Shown here piece by piece: positions 47,601 to 54,146 of a stretch of 64,000 nucleotides of DNA; positions within the stretch are counted from its first letter, which is position 1, and every line of letters starts with the position of its first letter. A program made the translations under genes and the position numbers. The stretch is from contig CP014773.1 in assembly GCA_001596135.1 (NCBI GenBank), positions 186,001 through 250,000 on the forward strand. Reading direction: 5' to 3'. A model generated the notes under the pieces. It was not told the origin of the DNA. It was given only the letters and a program-made list of their open reading frames with translations, and did not search any database. The DNA is from Mucilaginibacter sp. PAMC 26640 (GTDB taxonomy: Bacteria > Bacteroidota > Bacteroidia > Sphingobacteriales > Sphingobacteriaceae).

Positions 47601-47997
47601 TTACCGATTGGTATGGGGGAATAACGTAATCTACTGATAAAATAGTCACATTGGCAGCTGTAGTTGTAAAATTCGTTTTCTTGTTAGCGGAAAAAGTTTC
47701 TACGAAATTGGTCGTCGCTAATTTACTAACTCCTCCAACCGAACCTGCAACCAGCGCTCCGCCCCAAATAAGATTTGTTCCCGAGGCGGTAAGCCTAGTG
47801 GCAGTCGCATTTAAACAATAATTTACAGGACTGGAAACAATTGGGGCACCTGGTGGCGTACATGCCGCCAAAGCAACAGGTGTATTATTTACAGTTTGCG
47901 CATAAGCGTAATTGATAGTAAAAAGTAACAATAACCCGCCGAGCAAACTAAAACGGAGCCGGCGGGTCAATAATACATTCTTTTCATCTTCTTCCAA
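38665..47997 (-). CDS. Giant repetitive LamG adhesin with type IX-like sorting domain
   Basis: 3110 residues from TTG 47997. Signal peptide SLLGGLLLLFTINYAYAQ. Residues ~20-270 are Ig-like; ~275-490 form a LamG/concanavalin lectin-like domain (LIAAYNFNGSGNDATGNN, FSLSIWFKTTSQTGGKLIGF, SLDDALIYTRALSATEI). About 2000 residues follow of repeated strands of the form FNNLTI..., G.LTVSTGTF, with W-N-S/W-x-x-A/P-G-N-W modules, predicted to fold as a long beta-helix or fibre. The C-terminus (LVVSNVSGQVISSKPISANG to YSKKIFLVSR) fits the type A sorting domain of type IX secretion. It lies between the chaperone gene and the subunit gene. An ATG at 47987 with GGAAGAAG before it is in a different frame (see findings). 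Confidence 0.85.
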   Translation of the reverse strand: MEEDEKNVLLTRRLRFSLLGGLLLLFTINYAYAQTVNNTPVALAACTPPGAPIVSSPVNYCLNATATRLTASGTNLIWGGALVAGSVGGVSKLATTNFVETFSANKKTNFTTTAANVTILSVDYVIPPYQSVSGLVLSIFNSSGVVIATSSINTTQTAAAIAVAITNTFNYVITTPGNYSIGLSAGFGVIGSDNPTFPITESTGAINITSVSSAGTRCYNNIQFTVGVGSSIAPIPSTAIAGTTNYTVTQTVGGCVSLPATIAVTVSSPNISQTPVTNLIAAYNFNGSGNDATGNNTGTLQNAPVQSADRFGNAGKAYTFNGSSQYVSTKNSYLNPGDFSLSIWFKTTSQTGGKLIGFGREQTGSSGQFDRHIYMNNVGQIYFGVYATAIFTINSPLAYNDGNWHLATATLSAAAGIILYIDGVNVASNAKATTGENYTGYWRLGYDNLSGWTSAPSSYFFNGSLDDALIYTRALSATEITTLYASPDGAGNSGPACNGSVISLSATTLSGATYAWTGPNSFTSTLQNPSFVFTNASEGVYTLKVTSPGGCSATAYTRASSTTSSGQWTGNTSADWATPGNWCSGVVPSASTNVTITSGATRMPVITTSVACNNLIINSGASLSITGTGILNTAGLLTNNGSIANIGTINFNGSAGQQTFSGVSSFFNLTISNVNGLLLPSAIVINNNMAINAGVLNANNFAVAINGSWTNSSSAIAFTAGSATVTFSGSASQTIGGTFGTTFNNLTIASSAGAVILNTNIRINGNLTVSTGTFDLSTFTANRIALGGVLSVANNGLIRIGGTNSFPLNYGTNTLVVASTVEYYGTSQAVSNQVYGNLLLSSTTTTAQKAFPGTALSIVGNLSSTANPGSTLTFTAGSAITIGGNVAIGTSTTFNGAGYLCNVKGSWVNSGIFNGNTSTITFTGAGAFISGTGTQNFNNLTIAAGLVHFSSGNISLTGNLATTGPGSFIQDPGETLLMSGTGTTISGSGISLENLQISGAVSTTSSFTLTGNLIVSGGFTSTTGIIVFAGTSKTIQGPGNILFSTISITGSVSTNANFSIATGITVTGSFIASAGIATFTGTSTLSGIVNLFNVNINATSLQLSANSNMGIASALTITSGTLNVTSSIPNTVNFNGAIAQNINNISYYNLTLSNGFNKTALGNLTANNSITIASGTSFVSGPYTHSIYADWNNYGSFNAGTGTIQFLGSSNSNITGLTTFNILTVNSANAPIQVILKANVFAATVNMLQGTLFTGLNTITITTTRTGSGIILGNIQRTHLFTTGVAYAFESPANTILFTAVSGVNNITVSVFQATVTDFTQGSSVSRVYNIAVPNGNYTATLRLHYEDSELNGNSETAIGLWNFNGTMWLPLGKSANSISANYVEQTGITNISNRWTLAATPNGVQWNGSVSSDWNTAANWTAFLGSPSTPPSVNDAALIGNAAFINQPVISTAVNVKNVIFGTVQSVNLTISGSGSLTSGDIFGNWSNNLTHVINANNQTVMVNGNLSLGDATSGHIINLNIGSGNVTVSGSLTQSGGSAIVFSGAGNLILSNNFNHTSGAFMPGAGTVTYKGSTDQHVASVSYNNLVVNKTAGNTSIDSSINVLGNLNLLAGKLNNIATATIAGNVVITAGSTMQNLGNINIGGNWLNNGTFTATGSSVIFDGAGTQTISATAFNNFTINKPVGTSAVLIGNIPLGGNLTVVSGTLDIGTFVCDRTTAGGTFLMDDQGTLIVGANNTPVSFSAGTLTNSSTLIFNGVNAQNIPAPFAAGNIVFRNSGIKTLTSPIVVNGNLTIENGAGFNAGANLVTLSGNWINSGTFTPSSSTVLCTGSAKSISGTNVFNKFTITGSYTVLNDITYNGLLNVTSTGSLIGGPTINTTVNGDFTNSGVLNTLGTTTFTGNVLQTLSLINAKTTVAAIVNFNGFVSPVLNSTSPPQFGYLNINNTAGVNPSVGWTILYNLTVGSGAAFNGGSSVQTLLGSVTNNGKITSTGKFIFSPSISATLNLGSNFSSTGTVVFDGSGQITIAGNPLSFHDVEIANKNGILPSSGWLITNNLTVVKGSTFNAGVYSYNVGGNIANLGVINSATSTFILNGANSQNIFTASNFNNLTINKSTNSVKLSSNAGVNGVLNFIKGSIQTGVDTLIQSASGTVTGASQKTGWVYGKLMKNIPTGAATKSYEIGDSVYFTPVAITFANVITTGNLIMSTRASNHPSIGSSTINAAATVNRYWTLANKGIAFDKFNVTFNYVPGDLAKGLNTSSLSLGEINNGLWAYPAVTSRTDTSLSASSIATFGDFQIGVLQASVKTWDGGAHTINWGDAANWNIDGVPTAADDVQLATGDIITINVPAVAKSLLMNNANLQITIDSVSSLNVSGDLKLIAGTLNTKLAFPMVSGSILISGGSVGFTGSGPQAIPAYNYFNLVSSSSGSRTLAAGATTGVAGTFIPGRNIYSITGSTLNFNGTGLQTISAFTYNNILVSNSGEKTLSADTTGVINNLIISGSATVNANTNFSTVSYRGSAPQTLTPLTYYNLDIKSSATVAPVSDILVANNLSVTSGTFNINNRILKIGGSTSSKGIFIADSASIYMNGSVRQTIAAGSFFNNLAQNLTIDNLAGANLAGPLNIRGVLLASNGQFSSAGFLTLISTPAQTALISGSGTGNVSGIVTMQRYLTAAYGYKYFSSPFADAKVGGFSSAVDLNATFPDFFNYIENQATTGFTKYADPANSLIPMQGYAADFGSDVTQKTVSLKGVVTNGVISSALYNHNQLYTKGFNLVGNPYPSPINWNAATGWVKTNIDDAIYYFDSGRTSQYEGAYSTFVNNVSSDGIAGNIIASLQGFFVHVSDGAYPVGGTLSANNNVRVDDLSPVFHKSIFGVEKNNPQILLRLSASFSDDVSSSDPLVVYTNNNAVATFNRELDAIKLMNTNMKLPNFYSVGNDGTKRVISSIVNLDTLTVIPLGLQTGKDGAVNFNLRNQEQWPAGLSVYLNDATANTYQDLQQNSRYTVNLSKGIYENRFFLTFKKPVDAGRPVVETDIYNLYISDKILFVKINLINSRNGNLVVSNVSGQVISSKPISANGDYIVDGVTANSLYIVSFITSKKVYSKKIFLVSR

Positions 47998-48042
47998 AAC
48001 AACTATTGTATTAGCAACGATGGCTGAAGTGACTGACTTCAG

Positions 48043-48903
48043 TTAGATTAATTTAAGATCTGATTCGGTAATTCTAACAGGTTTTGCATAAGGGGGGGTA
48101 GTATACATAATATGCAATTTACCCGTATGGTAATTAACGTTTTGGCTAGTATTTAAATTAACTTTAAAATCTCTCTTTGTATTAGGGGTATAAATAGCAA
48201 AACCTTTAGCAGTGGCTACCCGTATTACCTTACCCTGGGGTGATGTATAATCCACTGTGATATCCCCGTATGAGGATATATTACCGGAACGGTTAAATTC
48301 GACGTTCAATTCGGGCACACCTTTCTTGGTGAATTTAACAGAAGAGTTTGATACGGTTACGGTTCGTGAAGTTATGCCCAGCCGTATTATTACTGGAATC
48401 GCAACCCCAAAGGATGGAACAAGTTGAACAGACAATGCTTTGACACTTTTGTCTGTATTTTGCTCTCCCAAAGGTTTAGCATTTGGCACGGCTCTGAAAA
48501 ACAAATGTGACCTGTACTCACCAGTTTTCATTCCAGTGGTATTAACTACTTGTATTTTAATAGTTTGCGCTTCATTGGGAGCTAATACAACACTTCGGGG
48601 AAAAAATCGAATATTTTTGTCGGCAAAATATTGGCCTGAGTCGGCTTTCTCAATACTTTCAAAGGATCCATCTGTCCGCATTCTGTATTCCACAACAGAG
48701 ATAAGATATTTAGAAGTGTCTGTTCCCGTATTTGCCAGATTAAGCTCCTGTGTTTTTTTAGGCCCTTCAAAAACTACCCTGCGGGGTATAACAATTAAAT
48801 TACCTTGCGCCAATGCAATTGAAGAAATCATTAAATTCCCAACTAAAATTGCCAAAAACATTGACAATGGATTCATTTTGGTTTGGGTTATTATATTTTT
48901 CAT
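48043..48903 (-). CDS. PapD-like periplasmic chaperone
   Basis: 286 residues. Signal peptide (FLAILVGNLMISSIALAQ), then IVIPRRVVFEGPKKTQELNL, TSKYLISVVEYRM, IRFFPRSVVLAPNEAQTIKI and YRSHLFFRAVP. These match the first Ig domain of pilus-assembly chaperones, with the Arg near the N-terminus and the alternating hydrophobic strand. The second domain (ITSRTVTVSNSSVKF, VNYHTGKLHIMYT) is similarly Ig-like. It should bind subunits by donor-strand complementation. It is second in the operon, 45 bp before the giant gene and 30 bp after the DUF4402 gene. Confidence 0.78.
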   Translation of the reverse strand: MKNIITQTKMNPLSMFLAILVGNLMISSIALAQGNLIVIPRRVVFEGPKKTQELNLANTGTDTSKYLISVVEYRMRTDGSFESIEKADSGQYFADKNIRFFPRSVVLAPNEAQTIKIQVVNTTGMKTGEYRSHLFFRAVPNAKPLGEQNTDKSVKALSVQLVPSFGVAIPVIIRLGITSRTVTVSNSSVKFTKKGVPELNVEFNRSGNISSYGDITVDYTSPQGKVIRVATAKGFAIYTPNTKRDFKVNLNTSQNVNYHTGKLHIMYTTPPYAKPVRITESDLKLI

Positions 48904-48933
48904 AGAATATTTGTTAAGATGTGCGATTATTGA

Positions 48934-49440
48934 TTAATTGTAATTAACTATGATTGTAAATGGCGTGGCTGATGTATAAAGACCGGCTAATTGACTAGCA
49001 CCGATATTTAAAGTTGCTCCAACCGTCAAAGTTTGCGCGCCTGCTGTAAACGCGCCAGTAAGTAAAGGCGTACTTGTAAAGGTGTCAACTGTCATATTAT
49101 TTACGCCGCTGGTAATTGTTACTGAGGCCGGTAAGGTGATAGCATATGTATATAAGTCAGATCCGGTAACATCAAAGGAGGCTGCGGTCACCGTTCCTGC
49201 AGTTGCAGGCAGTGTTGTTCCTCCAGTTATAGAGCGCGTACTTTCCGGTGATAGAACGACGGTACCTACAGTACCGTCGGTTGCGATATTACCAAAGTCC
49301 ATATCGAAAGTCTTGGTAATACTAATGGGCGTTACGATGGTAGCAGATGCAATTGCCGTAGCAGTAGCCTGAGCGAAAGCTGCATCGACACACAATAGGA
49401 ACGCAGCGGATAAAAGAATTGATTCAAATAACTTTTTCAT
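48934..49440 (-). CDS. DUF4402 secreted subunit
   Basis: 168 residues from ATG 49440 (MKKLFESILLSAAFLLCVDA signal peptide). An upstream start at 49467 would put a polar extension before the signal. Body: ATATAIASATIVTPISITKT, MDFGNIATDGTVGTVVLSPE, YTYAITLPASVTITSGVN. Final strand LYTSATPFTIIVNYN has the alternating pattern and penultimate aromatic of pilus subunits. First gene of the operon and likely the major exported subunit. A truncated relative lies at 22563. Confidence 0.8.
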   Translation of the reverse strand: MKKLFESILLSAAFLLCVDAAFAQATATAIASATIVTPISITKTFDMDFGNIATDGTVGTVVLSPESTRSITGGTTLPATAGTVTAASFDVTGSDLYTYAITLPASVTITSGVNNMTVDTFTSTPLLTGAFTAGAQTLTVGATLNIGASQLAGLYTSATPFTIIVNYN

Positions 49441-49934
49441 AGTAGAGTGTTTAAATAGGTGAAGCATTTTTTAATGGATTTAGGTATAAAACGACTACTA
49501 CAAATGTGAAAGATTCTCTTTTGCATCTATTACATAATAACTTTATTAAGTTACATAATTCACACCTTTTACTGATCAAGTAAACCTATAATAAGGATGT
49601 TCGACGTGATGGTTAAACCTGAATAATACGGAACATACAATGTGAGTGAACCCTATGTGGAATATGGCGAATTTGGATATTCTGAGTCCGTTTAACATAA
49701 ATTGGCTGACAGATGCAAAACAGACCTCTATTTTCAAAAGGTGATTTATTACGGTAAGCGTAATGAATAGTACAGTCTAAACCAGACAACAGAGATAGCA
49801 AACGCCTGTCAAAACCATTAAACTGGGATTTTTCTACTGGACTTGAAATTTTATTCAGGCATGTAAATCCCCACATGCCTGCACAAACTCTAGTAGCTAT
49901 CTGTTCCGAACTTGAAGGGACAATTATTTATTGT
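49441..49934. other. Promoter side of the fibre operon and degraded sequence
   Basis: The ~60 bp before 49440 hold the operon promoter on the minus strand; a TTTG occurs but no clear TAnnTTTG was found. An 87-codon minus-strand frame at 49613-49876 lacks recognisable features. Confidence 0.4.
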
Positions 49935-50135
49935 AGCACCTTTAATGCCAACAAACGGAGTTAAGCTGAACTAAGGGGATGCTGACCTCATTGCCTTCAG
50001 CCAGGCGTTGTTAGCAAATCCCGATCTGGAACAACGCATCATCACGGAGCGAAATTAAACCCACCGATTTCACCACCATATGTATATATCGCGTGCCAAA
50101 GGGTACGCCAATTACCCGGTTTTATTAAACTGACT
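49935..50135 (+). pseudogene. Old-yellow-enzyme-type reductase, C-terminal fragment
   Basis: Broken frames give STFNAN, then ADLIAFSQALLANPDLEQRI (the phosphate-binding end of the FMN barrel: A-D-L-x-x-F-x-x-x-x-L-A-N-P-D-L), a stop, and AKGYANYPVLL, the expected last strand G-Y-x-D-Y-P. About 60 of 350-370 codons remain with two frame changes. Confidence 0.55.
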
Positions 50136-50168
50136 ATTACCGTTAAGGACTGGATAGGTCGCTATTCC

Positions 50169-50320
50169 TGGAGGCTTGACTAGGAAATTCCCTACGCTTT
50201 GGACCATCAGATTGTGTTGGGAATTAAGAAATTGCACTTCAAAATCGATAAATTAACATGGTCGAAGTTTTATGGAATTATCGGTCTGGTATTTCGAAAC
50301 AAGTTGATTAAAGTCAATAA
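50169..50320 (+). repeat. Dispersed inverted-repeat element, degraded copy 6
   Basis: TGGAGGCTTGAC at the left, then AATCGATAAATTAACATGGTCG and a loose TGGAATTATC; the right terminus is not clear. Order and spacing of the landmarks agree with the other copies. Confidence 0.5.
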
Positions 50321-51101
50321 TACCCAACTCCTTCTAAATTGGCTATTTTTCGACAGTGTCTCAACACTCTACTTCTTTTTGGTAGGAATTTGAATTAGTA
50401 TTTATTTATGTAATTGAGGGTATGTCACCAAACTATATTAAGAAAACCTATTCGATCATACTTACACCTATGATAGGGCGGCATCGGCAACTATATTAAC
50501 CTGTGCAACCCGATTTCGTTTTTGGCAAAATTGCCAACTGTATCCTCCATCAACGAGAATATAATTATTTTACCGTGATGTTGCTAAACGGTTTGCGTCT
50601 GAATTCCATCGTGGAGCGCTTTAAAGTAAACAGTGGTAAACTTTGGCTAAGCCACCAATAATACCAATCGTTTTCATTTTTTTTTCTTATACAATCTGTT
50701 TTCCGATTAGTGGCAAAAATACTTATCCAACTATACTACAAGTCTTTCAATTAACCCAAATTGGCCAAGAAGCTCTAGTCTCAAATGCAGAGGTAGTTTG
50801 TAAATATAAGTTATGTAAAGCAGTTCTCCTATGACTCGATTGGCAATTATCTACTGATTATCTTGATAAGGTTAAATCTAAAGTCATTATCCATTGTAAG
50901 GGCACTGTGCCCAATTCGCTCGATGGCATTATAAACTTTGTTGAGTCGGGCCTTGGCTTCATTATCTTGCCTGCAGATTGATGGCTCAACACAGCAATGC
51001 CGTAAACTTGAAAAGGTTTCCACCAAATAAAGAACTGGATACGATGTCAACAGTGTTAGTATTTCGCAAAGCAGGGCTTTCAAAGCTTTTTGGAATGTAT
51101 T
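50321..51101. other. AT-rich region with no supported gene
   Basis: About 780 bp between the last repeat and the integrase gene. Short frames only. Confidence 0.4.
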
Positions 51102-52337
51102 TTAATCCAACGCATCCTCAATACTGCTCGAAACCAACTCATCATCATATTCTTCTAAATAAGTCCTGGTCATTTCTTCTGTTTCATGCCCCATAGCCTC
51201 TTGAATAATGCTGATATCAACTTTTTTGTGTTTAAGATTAGTCGCAAAGGAGTGTCTGGCGACATAGGAGGTTACATGGCGATCTATATTTTTAGCATCT
51301 TTGATCACCTTCAGGTCTTCGTTCAAGTCTTTTAAACCACTATCCACCCGGGCATCAATCTTTGCAGCCGAATCATGTTCAGCCATTAAGATCGGAAAAA
51401 CATACCCGCCGTTACTTTGAAGCGGATAGTTTCTGAAAATATCTAAGATTGCTTTGGCTTTGGAATGCATTTTAAAATCATAATACCGGCCATTCTTGCT
51501 CCTTTTATAGTTCAGTATGTCGCCATTGAAATTTTTCTCTTTTAGCTTCACCATATCATTATAATTGATGCCACGGCAGTAATAGCTGAAAAGGAATATC
51601 TGCTGATTCCTATAAACCCTGGAAGTGTAGTCTGCCTCATAGCTTTCGATCAGCTTCATATCAGCCGCGGAAAGAGCCCGCTTGCTTGTCTTATATTTTT
51701 TATAGGGTTTAAACTTAATGGTCTTACTGGGATGGTGATCTTTAGGGCACATCCCTTCTTTAATGGCGATATTCCAAACACGATAAAAGGTACGCAAATA
51801 AGCACTCATAGTGGTTGGCTTTAATTCCAGCTCAGTAAGATGGTCTTCCATCAGCCTGAAATCGGCTTTGTTAAAGCTGACAAAGGACCTGTCTTTTTCA
51901 CCGAAAACTTTTTTCAGGACGTATTCCCTGTTATTGTGAAAGGTATCAGCATACCCGATCTTGTCCGCTGCCCGCAATTCGGCTTCAATATGTTCAGATA
52001 ATGCATAGATCTTTGCAGCTACTACCGGCTGATCATATTTCTTTACTCTCGATATCAACTCCGACAACGAAATATATTCATGACCATTTTTTTTCATGAG
52101 TTTAATTTCGAAATCAACCTCGTCCAAAAAGTCTTCGATTTTACGGGTGATCGCCCGATAATCGGGACTTCCCGGTACGGGTGCGCCGGCTACTTCATCC
52201 CAGTTATCAAGAGAGCAGGAATGGCCAACGTTAAAGTACTTTTGCTCTTTATGAAGGGTAAGTCTGATCCGAATCTCATACACCCCGTTAACTGGCTGCT
52301 TGTAGGTCCAAAGAACTACTTTTTTTAATATCTCCAT
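51102..52337 (-). CDS. Tyrosine recombinase (phage-type integrase)
   Basis: 411 residues from ATG 52337. N-terminal arm-binding region (VYEIRIRLTLHKEQKYFNVG), SAM-like core-binding domain ~100-210 and catalytic domain ~220-400. Catalytic residues: Arg in FLFSYYCRGINYNDM, Lys in YKRSKNGRYYD, His-x-x-Arg in TSYVARHSFAT, His in EAMGHETEEMTRTYLEEY, and Tyr in the last motif. It lies 187 bp from the tRNA-Ala fragment, as expected for an integrase of an element inserted in that tRNA. Probably catalyses integration and excision. Confidence 0.9.
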   Translation of the reverse strand: MEILKKVVLWTYKQPVNGVYEIRIRLTLHKEQKYFNVGHSCSLDNWDEVAGAPVPGSPDYRAITRKIEDFLDEVDFEIKLMKKNGHEYISLSELISRVKKYDQPVVAAKIYALSEHIEAELRAADKIGYADTFHNNREYVLKKVFGEKDRSFVSFNKADFRLMEDHLTELELKPTTMSAYLRTFYRVWNIAIKEGMCPKDHHPSKTIKFKPYKKYKTSKRALSAADMKLIESYEADYTSRVYRNQQIFLFSYYCRGINYNDMVKLKEKNFNGDILNYKRSKNGRYYDFKMHSKAKAILDIFRNYPLQSNGGYVFPILMAEHDSAAKIDARVDSGLKDLNEDLKVIKDAKNIDRHVTSYVARHSFATNLKHKKVDISIIQEAMGHETEEMTRTYLEEYDDELVSSSIEDALD

Positions 52338-52523
52338 CACTTTCCTATGTTTCTAAGTATAATAGGTAATACTAAAAGTGCCCTTTTAGGTAATACTTAG
52401 GTAATACTAAAGTCGGAAAAATAGCTCAAAATATGAAGTGATTTGAAAAATAAATTTTCGTAAATAACTGATTATGAATTATTTGAATAAATTTGAATAC
52501 TATTGAATTTAGCAAAAATGGTT

Positions 52524-52567
52524 ATGGCATGCAAGAGGTCATCGGTTCGACTCCGATATTCTCCACC
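52524..52567 (+). other. attachment site: 3' half of tRNA-Ala(GGC)
   Basis: The sequence starts in an anticodon loop ATGGCAT, followed by stem strand GCAAG, variable loop AGGTC, T-arm ATCGG TTCGACT CCGAT, acceptor strand ATTCTCC and A-CC. This is the 3' half of a tRNA-Ala with anticodon GGC; the matching 5' half is absent, as upstream bases are AT-rich and do not pair. It is the typical footprint left at the far end of an element integrated into a tRNA gene. Confidence 0.75.
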
Positions 52568-52579
52568 CAAAATAGTAAG

Positions 52580-52614
52580 AAGGCTTTTAGAGTAAACTCT
52601 AGAAGCCTTTTTTT
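52580..52614 (+). terminator. Terminator behind the tRNA fragment
   Basis: AAGGCTTTTAGAGT aa ACTCTAGAAGCCTT with one mismatched pair, then TTTTT. It belongs to the original tRNA unit. Confidence 0.75.
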
Positions 52615-52796
52615 ATAGATTAAGCCCAGCTACGATACCTCCGATCCTATTTAATAAGTATATGGCCGTTTATACGCGCACAATCTTTTAATATATAACC
52701 CAATTCCAGGGCAAGCTTGTACTGTTCTACTGTTTCCAATCATGAAGGATATGATTATGTCACTATACCAAATAGGTAAATTAAAACGTTGTTATA

Positions 52797-53678
52797 TTAA
52801 CTATTTGTATGATCTAATTGTAGTTGATATTGCCGGGGTGAAAACCCCGTTACCTTTTTAAATACTTTAGAAAAATAGAAAACATTATCGAAACCTGTAT
52901 GCGTCGCAATTTGTGACAAAGTCATTTGGGTGGCCACCATTAGGTACTGCGCCCTTTCTATTCTCTTCTCATGTATGTAATTAATTGGTCGTTCTCCTGT
53001 GTATTGCTGGAATAACCGGGAAAAGTAATCCGTATGCTGATTGGCTCGTTCTGCAAGCAGTTTAACCGATAACTCATTCTTTAGGTTTAAGGATATGTAG
53101 CTGATTGCTTCCATGATCTTCATAGGAATATGACCAGATTCCTGTTGTTTGAAAATCCCGCTCGTGAAAAACCGTGAGATCAGTTGCAAAATAATTCCTT
53201 GCGTTTCAAGAAAGGTAGCCATGCTTTGCCGGTTATTAAGCTCTTGGTATTCTTTATAGAAAATGTCTTTTTCGTAAATTTTGGGATTGTCTGACCGGTT
53301 GATCCCCCTACCAGGATTAATAACCAATAAGCGGGCAAAATTTTTAACATCAACTTCCGTGGCTTTAACTTTCATCATTGACCTGTTACCCGCAAATAAA
53401 GAAATCCCATCTGGCGATTCTTCAAAGAATTGTATAAAGTATTGGCTCATGTGACTTAGGCAACAGAGATTGCATAAAGTAAAACTTGGTATAATATACA
53501 GATAGCCAGGCTCCAATTGCAATACCGTTTTAACATCGGAAATTTCTCCGGCACCTTCATCAATGTAGTAGATCCGGTAGTAAGGGCTAATTACATTTCG
53601 GTAGTTCCACTTTTCACCGAGCTTGACACGATCTACATTTAGCATGGAAAAAGTATGCCTTAAAACTCTTTTGTTCAT
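52797..53678 (-). CDS. AraC-family transcriptional regulator
   Basis: 293 residues. N-terminal cupin-like sensing domain (VISPYYRIYYIDEGAGEISD, LEPGYLYIIPSFTLC). C-terminal double helix-turn-helix ~190-290 (LSVKLLAERANQHTDYFSRL, MTLSQIATHTGFDNVFYFSK, FKKVTGFSPRQYQLQ). It is divergent from the SusC gene and is the likely regulator of the sugar-utilisation genes. Confidence 0.88.
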   Translation of the reverse strand: MNKRVLRHTFSMLNVDRVKLGEKWNYRNVISPYYRIYYIDEGAGEISDVKTVLQLEPGYLYIIPSFTLCNLCCLSHMSQYFIQFFEESPDGISLFAGNRSMMKVKATEVDVKNFARLLVINPGRGINRSDNPKIYEKDIFYKEYQELNNRQSMATFLETQGIILQLISRFFTSGIFKQQESGHIPMKIMEAISYISLNLKNELSVKLLAERANQHTDYFSRLFQQYTGERPINYIHEKRIERAQYLMVATQMTLSQIATHTGFDNVFYFSKVFKKVTGFSPRQYQLQLDHTNS

Positions 53679-54146
53679 TTGCTAATTAAAAATCAAACAT
53701 CAGAAAATTAGGTGAATAATCATTATCAACCTACCCAAATGTCTGATTTGTATAAAAAGAAGTCTATTTAAGTGCTATTTTCAACAAGCTCCTTAAGTTA
53801 AATTTGTCTACCAATTCAGCAAACCATAGCCAATTTGTTTAGCTTTTGTAAATAACAAACCTTGGGCATTTATAAGTTAAAACTTGTGCAAGGCATACGT
53901 TAAAAGTTGCTGTTCTCTGGATGAGATGAGAAGACTAAGTTCAGAGGTCATTGTTAATAACCAACCAATTATTGTTAAACCTAAAAATTTGCTTATGATA
54001 AAATAACAACCAAAAATCTTCAAAGATCGAGAACGTGGTTCTAACATTCTCCTAACCAGTCCTCTACAGATATCTATGCCACCTTTTAAATAAGGTGCAG
54101 AGGGGGATTATTGTCTCATTTTTAACCAAATAAAACATCCTAGTAT
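53679..54146. promoter_or_regulatory. Divergent AraC / SusC promoter region
   Basis: 468 bp without genes. A 6 bp stem CACCTT/AAGGTG around 54080-54097 lies 50 bp before the SusC start and could be a leader hairpin. No exact TAnnTTTG was fixed. Confidence 0.35.

Noticed and set aside
49613..49876. 87-codon minus-strand frame
   Set aside because: Cys/His-rich, low-complexity translation with no family match; lies in degraded DNA next to other fragments.
52480..52570. Complete tRNA gene
   Set aside because: Only the 3' half is present; the upstream bases cannot form the acceptor, D-arm or 5' anticodon strand.
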